This document shows, piece after piece, positions 55,927-64,000 of a stretch of DNA of 64,000 nt. Each line of letters opens with the position of its first letter. The first letter of the stretch is position 1. The DNA lies in contig NZ_JBAKFF010000001.1 of assembly GCF_040838345.1 (NCBI RefSeq), positions 1,116,001-1,180,000 of the forward strand, given 5' to 3'. This DNA is from Spiribacter sp. 1M189 (lineage in GTDB: Bacteria; Pseudomonadota; Gammaproteobacteria; Nitrococcales; Nitrococcaceae). Below the pieces are notes generated by a model. The model did not search any database and was not told the origin of the DNA. It was given only the letters and a program-made list of their open reading frames with translations. The translations under genes were made by a program, and so were the position numbers.

Positions 55927-56675
55927 ACACCCCCCGCGCGCAGGCGGCGCTTGAGCGCAAGCAGATCCTCCCAGGCCTTTGCCTTCGCGGTCGGACTGCG
56001 CAGCAGATAGGCCGGATGATAGGTCGCGATCAAAGGGATCGCCGGTTCGCCATAGGCATGCCAGCGCCCGCGCAACTCGCCCATGCGGGCCGTCGTGGCG
56101 GTCAGCGACTGCGCGGCCACCCGCCCCACGGCCAGGATCACCTCCGGCCGGATCAGCGAGATCTGCGCTTCCAGCCAGGGCCGGCAGGCAGCGATTTCGC
56201 CGGCATTGGGATCACGATTCTGCGGCGGACGCGACTTGACGACATTGGTGATGTACACGCCCTGCTGCAGAGCCAGCCCAATGGCCGCGAGCATGGCGTC
56301 GAGGAGCTTGCCGGCCCGGCCGACGAACGGCTCGCCGCGACGATCTTCCTCGGCACCCGGGGCTTCGCCGACGATCAGCAGCCGGGCATCCTGATCGCCG
56401 ATACCCGGCACCGCCTGGTTCCGGGTCGCATGCAGCGGGCAGCGATCGCAGTCGCGAATGCCCCGCAGCAGCGCCGCCCAGTCGATCGCGGACTCGGGTG
56501 CCTGACGCGACGCCGGCTCAGGAATCGCCTCGGTCTCGGTTTCGGCCTGCGCTGCGGCCTCGACATCGCCCTCGGCCTGGGACACTGGCCTGGCGTCGGC
56601 GTGCGGACGCAGACGCCAGACGGGCACCCCCATCTCATCAAGCAGCCGGCGGCGACGGGAATCGAGCACGCCCAT
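55923..56675 (-). CDS. Uracil-DNA glycosylase, family 4
   Basis: 250-residue iron-sulfur UDG that removes uracil from DNA. CDRCPLHATR provides cluster cysteines, GEAPGAEEDRRGEPFVGRAG is the uracil-binding motif, and TYHPAYLLR carries the catalytic His. An N-terminal extension (about 1-85) includes an acidic Ala/Glu linker. The start at 56675 (MGVLDSRRRRL) is preferred over one at 56753, which lies inside leuA. rimI follows with a 4-bp overlap. Confidence 0.9.
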   Translation of the reverse strand: MGVLDSRRRRLLDEMGVPVWRLRPHADARPVSQAEGDVEAAAQAETETEAIPEPASRQAPESAIDWAALLRGIRDCDRCPLHATRNQAVPGIGDQDARLLIVGEAPGAEEDRRGEPFVGRAGKLLDAMLAAIGLALQQGVYITNVVKSRPPQNRDPNAGEIAACRPWLEAQISLIRPEVILAVGRVAAQSLTATTARMGELRGRWHAYGEPAIPLIATYHPAYLLRSPTAKAKAWEDLLALKRRLRAGGV

Positions 56676-56691
56676 GACAGCCGGCCGCGGC

Positions 56692-58245
56692 TCAGACGCC
56701 CTCGGTCTGCGGGTGAGTCCGCTGGCCCCGCGCGCGGAGGCGATTGAGCGCATTCAGATAGGCATTGGCCGAGGCGATCACGATATCGGTATCTGATCCC
56801 TGACCGTTCACCACCCGACCACCGCGCTCGAGCCGCACCGTCACCTCGCCCTGCGCATCCGTTCCGGTGGTGATGTTGTTCACCGAGTAGAGCAGCAGCT
56901 CGGCCTCCACGCCGAGGATGCCATCAATGGCCTTGAACGCCGCATCCACCGGTCCATCACCGGCTGCCGAGCTCTGCCGCTCCTCGCCATCGACATTGAG
57001 GGTGACATCCGCCACCGGCGTCTCGCCGGTCTCCGAGCAGCAGCGGAAGGCCACCAGGGTCACGCCCTGATCCTCCTCCAGCGCCGCCACCGCCTCAGTG
57101 GCCACCGCCTGGAGGTCTTCATCGAAGATCTCGTGTTTCTTGTCGGCGAGGTCCTTGAAGCGCTGGAACGCCTCGTTGAGCTGCGCGGCCGTCTCGAAGC
57201 GGATGCCCAGTTCGTCGCAGCGGCTGCGGAAGGCATTCCGCCCGGAGTGCTTGCCGAGCACCATGCGGTTGGTGCCCCAGCCGACATCCTCCGCGCGCAT
57301 GATCTCGTAGGTCTCACGATGCTTGAGCACGCCATCCTGGTGAATGCCCGACTCGTGGGCGAAGGCGTTGATGCCGACGATGGCCTTGTTGGGCTGCACC
57401 TGAAAACCGGTGATATTGGCCACGAGCTTCGAGGTCGGCACGATCTCACGGGTCTCGATGCGGGTGTCGCAGGGGAAATCATCGCGCCGCGTGCGCAGCG
57501 CCATGACCACTTCCTCGAGTGCGGCATTGCCGGCCCGCTCGCCCAGCCCGTTGATGGTGCACTCGATCTGCCGTGCGCCCTCGCGCACCGCCGCGAGCGA
57601 GTTGGCGACCGCCAGGCCGAGGTCGTTGTGGCAGTGCACCGACCAGACGGCCCGGTCGGCATTCGGGATGCGCTCTCGCAGTCCTCGGATGAGGCCGGCG
57701 AACTGTGTTGGCAGGTTATAGCCCACCGTGTCCGGGATATTAATGGTGGTCGCACCGGCATCGATCGCGGCCTCAATGATCCGGCAGAGGAAATCCGGCT
57801 CGGAGCGGCCGGCGTCCTCGGGCGAGAACTCGACGTCATCACACAGATTGCGGGCGCGGCCCACCGCCGCCATGGCACGCGCCACCACCTCATCCGGCGT
57901 CAACTGGAGCTTTTTCTCCATGTGCACCGGCGAGGTGGCGATAAAGGTGTGAATGCGGCCGGCCGGCGCCGGCGCAATGGCCTCGCCGGCGCGGTCGATG
58001 TCCTGCTCATTGGCCCGGGCCAGCCCGCAGACCCGGGCATTAGTGATGGTCTGCGCCACCGCCCGAACGGACTCGAAATCGCCCTGGCTCGCCGCCGGAA
58101 ACCCGGCCTCGATCACATCCACCTGCAGCCGCTCCAGCGCCCGGGCGATACGGACCTTTTCCTCGCGCGTCATGGACGCGCCCGGCGACTGCTCACCGTC
58201 TCGCAGCGTGGTGTCAAAAATGATCAGGCGATCGGCTTCGCTCAT
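56692..58245 (-). CDS. leuA: 2-isopropylmalate synthase
   Basis: 517-residue enzyme committing 2-ketoisovalerate to leucine. The TIM-barrel catalytic domain has [12 protein letters not shown], the [15 protein letters not shown] metal site and [18 protein letters not shown]. The C-terminal LeuA dimer domain gives leucine feedback. It follows pssA by 36 bp and precedes the UDG gene by 16 bp. Confidence 0.97.
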   Translation of the reverse strand: MSEADRLIIFDTTLRDGEQSPGASMTREEKVRIARALERLQVDVIEAGFPAASQGDFESVRAVAQTITNARVCGLARANEQDIDRAGEAIAPAPAGRIHTFIATSPVHMEKKLQLTPDEVVARAMAAVGRARNLCDDVEFSPEDAGRSEPDFLCRIIEAAIDAGATTINIPDTVGYNLPTQFAGLIRGLRERIPNADRAVWSVHCHNDLGLAVANSLAAVREGARQIECTINGLGERAGNAALEEVVMALRTRRDDFPCDTRIETREIVPTSKLVANITGFQVQPNKAIVGINAFAHESGIHQDGVLKHRETYEIMRAEDVGWGTNRMVLGKHSGRNAFRSRCDELGIRFETAAQLNEAFQRFKDLADKKHEIFDEDLQAVATEAVAALEEDQGVTLVAFRCCSETGETPVADVTLNVDGEERQSSAAGDGPVDAAFKAIDGILGVEAELLLYSVNNITTGTDAQGEVTVRLERGGRVVNGQGSDTDIVIASANAYLNALNRLRARGQRTHPQTEGV

Positions 58246-58281
58246 CTTTCCCCGTCCTCGCGATGTTCCCTTGGCGGTATT

Positions 58282-59052
58282 CTAACCCGCCTGCCGGCGT
58301 TTGCGACGCCGCCGGCGGCGCAGCACCGTGAGCACCGGACCGGAGCCGAGATAGGTGAGCGCCAGCGCGAACAGCACCGTGGGAGGATGCACCGACATCA
58401 ACGCCACGCCCATCACCCCGAGGACCATGACCACGAAGGGCACGCGGTAGCGAAAGTCGATCTCCTTGAAACTGTCATAGCGCACGTTACTGACCATCAG
58501 CACACCGGCCAGCACCGTGATGACCAGCGCCGGGATACCCGCAGGCCAGCCACCGAACTCCAGGCGGTCGCCGGCCCAGACGAGTCCCGCCAGGGTGGCG
58601 GCGGCCGCCGGGCTGGGCAGTCCCTGGAAGTAGCGTTTGTCCGCCACGCCCACCTGGGTGTTGAAACGGGCCAGCCGCAGGCCTGCACAGGCCGTGTAGA
58701 TAAACGCCCCCAACCAACCGAGCTTGTCCCAGACCGGGCCGAGTGCACCGAGGTCCTCCAGCGCCCAGAGATAGACCACCAGAGCCGGGGCGACACCGAA
58801 CGAGACCATATCGGCGATGCTGTCGTACTGCACGCCGAAATCGCTCTGGGTATTGGTGATGCGGGCGACCCGGCCGTCCAGCCCATCCATGACCATGGCC
58901 AGGAACACGGCAACGGCCGCCGCCTCGTAGGCGCCGGACTGGGCTGCCACCACCGCGTAGAACCCGAAGAACAGGGCCAGGGTGGTGATCAGATTGGGCA
59001 GGAGATAGATGCCGCGCCGGGATCGACGCGGCTCCGGGAGACGCTCGGTCAT
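58282..59052 (-). CDS. pssA: Phosphatidylserine synthase
   Basis: 256-residue membrane enzyme making phosphatidylserine from CDP-diacylglycerol and serine. The CDP-alcohol phosphotransferase signature starts at DGLDGRVARITNT and includes DFGVQYDSIADM, matching D-G-x2-A-R-x8-G-x3-D-x3-D. About eight helices follow, and both termini are rich in Arg. It lies between ilvC and leuA, a common order in proteobacteria. Confidence 0.95.
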   Translation of the reverse strand: MTERLPEPRRSRRGIYLLPNLITTLALFFGFYAVVAAQSGAYEAAAVAVFLAMVMDGLDGRVARITNTQSDFGVQYDSIADMVSFGVAPALVVYLWALEDLGALGPVWDKLGWLGAFIYTACAGLRLARFNTQVGVADKRYFQGLPSPAAAATLAGLVWAGDRLEFGGWPAGIPALVITVLAGVLMVSNVRYDSFKEIDFRYRVPFVVMVLGVMGVALMSVHPPTVLFALALTYLGSGPVLTVLRRRRRRKRRQAG

Positions 59053-59118
59053 GCTGACCTCGATGCAGCGGCCGCCGGCAACGCGCCGGGGCCGCCCAAT
59101 GGCAGCGGTGGCCGCTCC

Positions 59119-60650
<1,532 letters not shown>

Positions 60651-60703
60651 AGCCCTGTGACCGGCGCCGGATGGTCCCAACTTTTGTCCGATGAAAGCCG
60701 CTC

Positions 60704-60732
60704 AAGTTACGGCGCCCGCCATTGGGCGTCAA
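60704..60732 (-). promoter_or_regulatory. Promoter of ilvN-ilvC
   Basis: Minus-strand TTGACG (60732-60727), 17-bp spacer, TAACTT (60709-60704). Leader of about 47 nt to the ilvN start. No attenuator-like leader peptide is evident. Confidence 0.6.
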
Positions 60733-60804
60733 GCGCGGGGGTGGGCGCTCCCGCCCCGGTCGGATAACCTGTGCAGCCTGGCATTCACCACAGGGCACGG
60801 ATTC

Positions 60805-62535
60805 ATGCGCACAAGCCGTTTTCCATTGTTCACGAGCAAGGAGACCCCGGCCGACGCCGAGATCGTCAGCCATCGCCTGATGCTCCGGGCGGGGCTGATC
60901 GAGAAGATCGGCGCCGGACTCTACACCTGGCAGCCGCTGGGCCTGCGGGTGATGCGCCGGGTCGAGCAGATCGTGCGCGAGGAGATGGACGGCATCGGTG
61001 GCCTGGAAGTGCTCATGCCCGCGGTGCAGCCCGCGGAGCTCTGGCAGGAATCCGGGCGCTGGTCAGTCTACGGCCCGGAGCTGCTGCGCCTGCAGGACCG
61101 CCATGAGCGGGATTTCTGCATCGGCCCGACCCACGAGGAGGTCATCACCGATTACCTCCGCCGCGAACTGCGTAGCTACCGGCAGTTGCCGGTCACCTAC
61201 TATCAGATCCAGACCAAGTTCCGCGACGAGATCCGGCCCCGATTCGGCGTCATGCGCGCCCGCGAGTTCGTCATGAAAGATGCCTACTCCTTTCATCTCG
61301 ACCAGCCCTCACTGGAGGCCACGTATCGCGATATGCACGGCGCCTACAGTCGGGTGTTCGAGCGCCTCGATCTGCGCTTCCGCTCGGTGGGCGCCGACAG
61401 CGGCGCCATCGGTGGCAGCGTCTCCGAGGAGTTCATGGTGCTCGCCGACTCCGGCGAGGATGAGATCGCGAGCTGCAACGCCTGCGACTACGCCGCCAAC
61501 ACCGAGCTGGCGGCCAGTCGGCCATCGGCGCCGTCGGCCGCGGGACCACTGCCCGCCGAGGAGCGTGCCACCCCCGGCATTCACAGCGTCGCCGAGCAGT
61601 GCGACGTCCTGGGGCTGACGCCGCAACAGGTGCTCAAGAGTGTCGTGGTCATGGCCGACGGCGCCCCCGCGGTGCTGTTCGTGGCCGGCGATGATGAACT
61701 CAACCTCGTCAAGGCAGCGCATGCCCTGGACGCCGAAGACGTTCGCCTCGCCGAGCCCGACGAGGCCCTCGACGCCACCGGTGTGCCGCGTGGGTTCATT
61801 GGACCGAAGGGCCTGCCGGCCGGTCTGCGCCAGCTCGTCGACCACCGCGCCGCGGGGCTCATCAACTTCTCGAGCGGCGCGGGTCGGGCGGACTGGCACT
61901 GGATCAACCTCAATTGGGAACGCGATGCGGCACTGCCGGAGACGGCCGATCTGCGCATCGTCAGCGCCGGCGAAGGCTGCCCGCGCTGCGAGCGGGGCCA
62001 ACTGGAGATCCATCGCGGCATCGAGGTCGGCCATATCTTCCAGCTCGGCAGCAAGTACAGCGAGTCCATGGACGCACGCGTTCTCGACGAGGACGGCAAC
62101 CTGCAGCCGCTGATCATGGGTTGCTACGGCATCGGCGTCTCGCGGGTGGTGGCCGCGGCCATCGAGCAGAACCACGATGACCGCGGCATCATCTGGCCGG
62201 CTCCGCTGGCGCCCTTCGACGTGGCTGTTGTGAGCATCGGAGCCGACCGCTCGCCGGCGGTGGCCGAGGCCGCCGAGCGCCTCTACAACGACCTGCGCGC
62301 GGCCGGACTGGATCCGCTCTGGGATGATCGGGACGCCCGCCCCGGCGTGAAATTCGCCGATATGGAGCTGATCGGCATTCCGCACCGCATCGTGGTGGGC
62401 GATCGCGGCCTTAAGGCCGGCACGCTGGAGTACCGCGCGCGGACGGCGGAGGAGAACGAGGACATCCCCGTCGATCAGGTGGTGTCGGTGCTAAGCGAGC
62501 GGATCGGGTCGCCATCGTCGTCAAGCGCGGGGTAG
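60805..62535 (+). CDS. proS: Prolyl-tRNA synthetase
   Basis: 576-residue class II synthetase of the bacterial type. Motif 2 is FRDEIRPRFGVMRAREFVMKD (first 20 residues), and motif 3 includes GCYGIGVSRVVAAAIEQN. The editing (INS) domain lies between about residues 225 and 385. The C-terminal anticodon-binding domain ends the protein. The start at 60805 (MRTSRFPLFTSKETPADAE) matches the family. The 3' end overlaps the convergent trmH by 61 bp. Confidence 0.96.
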   Translation: MRTSRFPLFTSKETPADAEIVSHRLMLRAGLIEKIGAGLYTWQPLGLRVMRRVEQIVREEMDGIGGLEVLMPAVQPAELWQESGRWSVYGPELLRLQDRHERDFCIGPTHEEVITDYLRRELRSYRQLPVTYYQIQTKFRDEIRPRFGVMRAREFVMKDAYSFHLDQPSLEATYRDMHGAYSRVFERLDLRFRSVGADSGAIGGSVSEEFMVLADSGEDEIASCNACDYAANTELAASRPSAPSAAGPLPAEERATPGIHSVAEQCDVLGLTPQQVLKSVVVMADGAPAVLFVAGDDELNLVKAAHALDAEDVRLAEPDEALDATGVPRGFIGPKGLPAGLRQLVDHRAAGLINFSSGAGRADWHWINLNWERDAALPETADLRIVSAGEGCPRCERGQLEIHRGIEVGHIFQLGSKYSESMDARVLDEDGNLQPLIMGCYGIGVSRVVAAAIEQNHDDRGIIWPAPLAPFDVAVVSIGADRSPAVAEAAERLYNDLRAAGLDPLWDDRDARPGVKFADMELIGIPHRIVVGDRGLKAGTLEYRARTAEENEDIPVDQVVSVLSERIGSPSSSSAG

Positions 62536-63143
62536 TTCACGCCCTGGGCTCGGCAGTGCTCGGCGATGCGCGGGTGCAGCCACTCGAAGAGCGTGCGGCG
62601 GTAGCAGTCCGGATCGAGCCGCGGGGCGTCGTAGTGCCCCGCCGCCTCACGCTGGCGCTGGGCCTCGAACAGAATCACGGCCGCGGCCACCGAGACGTTC
62701 AGCGACTCCACCAGCCCGGCCATGGGCACGACGATATGTCCGTCGGCCTGCTCGGCCGCCACCCGGCTCACTCCCCACAGCTCCGCGCCCATGAGCACCG
62801 CGCAGGGAGCGGTGTAGTCCACCTCGCGGAAATCCATCGCCTCTTCAGAGGCATGCGCGGCATAGACGCGCAGCCCGTCATCGCGGGCCGCGGCGATGGC
62901 CTCGGTGACATGGTTATGGGCCACCGTATGAATCCACTGGCCGGCACCCGCCGCGCAGTGGCGCTGGATATCCAGCCGACCGCCGCCTAGCACGGCATGC
63001 GCTTGATAGACCCCCACCGCATCGCAGGTGCGCAGAATCGCACTGAGGTTATGGGGTTTGTGGACGTCATCCAGCAGTACCCGCAGATCGGGCTGGCGGC
63101 GGTCGAGCGTGGCCCGCAATCGGGCCAGGCGATTGGCACTCAA
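62475..63143 (-). CDS. trmH: tRNA (guanosine-18-2'-O)-methyltransferase
   Basis: 222-residue SPOUT enzyme that methylates G18 in the D loop. It has LLDDVHKPHNLSAILRTCDA, AVLMGAELWGVS and IVVPMAGLVESLNVSVAAAV, plus a C-terminal extension typical of TrmH. It starts with TTG at 63143, supported by GGAGG 7 nt upstream. It overlaps the proS 3' end by 61 bp. Confidence 0.92.
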   Translation of the reverse strand: MSANRLARLRATLDRRQPDLRVLLDDVHKPHNLSAILRTCDAVGVYQAHAVLGGGRLDIQRHCAAGAGQWIHTVAHNHVTEAIAAARDDGLRVYAAHASEEAMDFREVDYTAPCAVLMGAELWGVSRVAAEQADGHIVVPMAGLVESLNVSVAAAVILFEAQRQREAAGHYDAPRLDPDCYRRTLFEWLHPRIAEHCRAQGVNYPALDDDGDPIRSLSTDTT

Positions 63144-63185
63144 GGCTTGTCCTCCCTGGCGGTATTGCCGCTATTCTAGGCGATC

Positions 63186-64000
63186 ATGTCCAAGCGTATT
63201 CTCATCGCCGGCTGCGGCCGGCTCGGCACCCGACTGGGACTGGAACTCGCCGCGGCTGGGCACCAGGTCATCGGTCTGCGGCGCAACCCCGAGGCACTCC
63301 CCCCCGGGATCACCCCCTGTCGCGTCGACCTGCTCGATGACGATCTGGCCGCAAGGCTGCCCATCGGGCTCGATCAGGTCTATGCGATTCTCACCCCGGA
63401 CCAATACGATGACGAAGGCTACCGACGAACGTTCGTCACCGGGCTGGAGCGGCTCTGCCGGGCGCTGCGGGATACAGGGAATCACTCGGCGCGGCTGATC
63501 TTCGTGTCCAGCACGGGAGTCTACGGCCAGGATGATGGTCGCTGGGTGGATGAATCCAGCCCCACCGAACCAGGCCGATTCTCGGGCCAGCGGCTGCTGG
63601 AGGGCGAGGCCATCGCGGCCGGCCACCCCGGCGGCGCCGTGATCGTGCGATTTGCCGGCATCTACGGCCCCGGACGGGAGGCGCTGATCCGTCGGGTGGA
63701 GCGCGGCTCACCGTGCCAGGCCGAACCGCCCCGCTACACCAACCGCATTCACGAGGAAGACTGTGCCGGCGTACTCGCCCACGTCGGCACCCTGGCGGCA
63801 CCGGCGCCGGTCTACATCGGCGTCGATGACGCACCCGCTACGCAGTGCGAAATCATGGACTGGCTCGCCGCGGCGATGGGCCTGCCGACGCCGCCTCGCG
63901 AGTCTGGTACGGCGGGTGGACGGCGCTGCAGCAACCGGCTGCTGCAAGCCGACGGCTATCGCCTGCGCTATCCGGATTACCGCTCGGGCTACCGCTCGCT
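63186..64000 (+). CDS. NAD-dependent epimerase/SDR-like protein, truncated by the window end
   Basis: The reading frame from ATG 63186 runs open for 271 codons to the last base without a stop, so the gene is incomplete here. It begins with a Rossmann nucleotide-binding motif (MSKRILIAGCGRLGTRLGLE) and has LIFVSSTGVYGQ, VIVRFAGIYGPGR and NRIHEEDCA, typical of the extended SDR/NAD-dependent epimerase family (YeeZ-like). The active-site Tyr of the usual YxxxK is not obvious at the normal place. Substrate is unknown. TATTCT lies 8 nt before ATG. Confidence 0.8.
   Translation, partial: MSKRILIAGCGRLGTRLGLELAAAGHQVIGLRRNPEALPPGITPCRVDLLDDDLAARLPIGLDQVYAILTPDQYDDEGYRRTFVTGLERLCRALRDTGNHSARLIFVSSTGVYGQDDGRWVDESSPTEPGRFSGQRLLEGEAIAAGHPGGAVIVRFAGIYGPGREALIRRVERGSPCQAEPPRYTNRIHEEDCAGVLAHVGTLAAPAPVYIGVDDAPATQCEIMDWLAAAMGLPTPPRESGTAGGRRCSNRLLQADGYRLRYPDYRSGYRS

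Overview
The window is a gene-dense, GC-rich chromosomal segment of a gammaproteobacterium. It holds about 70 protein genes and seven tRNA genes, with no rRNA, CRISPR array, prophage or transposase. The gene order matches a conserved gammaproteobacterial block: nnr-tsaE-ami-mutL-miaA-hfq-hflX-hflK-hflC-yjeT-(hisZ)-purA, then rnr-rlmB and rpsF-priB-rpsR-rplI-dnaB-alr-radA. Acidic protein tails, short spacers and frequent gene overlaps suggest a streamlined halophile of the Ectothiorhodospiraceae type (for example Spiribacter-like). That placement is inference, not something read from a marker gene.

Layout. 1-8 kb: start of tig, tRNA-Leu(UAG), a P-type cation ATPase, a LysR regulator with a DUF427 protein, yceI, a tRNA-Pro/His/Lys operon divergent from rhlE, tRNA-Arg and folD. 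8-19 kb (minus strand): radA, alr, an intein-containing dnaB, rplI, a DUF2232 membrane protein, rpsR, priB, rpsF, rlmB and rnr. 18.9-22 kb: tRNA-Leu(CAG), gloA, glutamate decarboxylase and an unknown membrane protein, lying between rnr and purA. 22-34.7 kb (minus): purA back to nnr. 34.8-38.6 kb: queG, two divergent PepSY proteins and a two-component system. 38.6-44.4 kb (minus): pcnB, folK, a deoxynucleoside kinase, panB, panC and pgi. 44.4-52.4 kb: tRNA-Glu, an RDD protein, lptG/lptF, holC, valS, a CbiM-like permease and a DUF945 protein. 52.4-54 kb: a TPP riboswitch and an SSS-family transporter. 54-60.7 kb (minus): ilvN, ilvC, pssA, leuA, a family-4 UDG, rimI, an MFS protein and a DUF2970 protein. 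60.8-64 kb: proS, trmH and the start of an epimerase-like gene.

Most genes serve core functions: replication and repair, translation and tRNA modification, branched-chain amino acid synthesis, pantothenate and folate synthesis, envelope assembly and membrane protease control. The most notable items are four. First, a full-length DnaB intein with a LAGLIDADG endonuclease lies in helicase motif H4. Second, a TPP riboswitch contains the ribosome binding site of a putative thiamine or precursor transporter and has its closing helix directly against the start codon. Third, a PhoP-box-like tandem repeat lies 12 bp upstream of a -10 element before a PepSY/response regulator/kinase operon. Fourth, several genes lack a Shine-Dalgarno sequence and have a -10-like hexamer 6-7 nt before the ATG, suggesting leaderless transcripts. 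No stretch longer than 300 bases lacks a gene.
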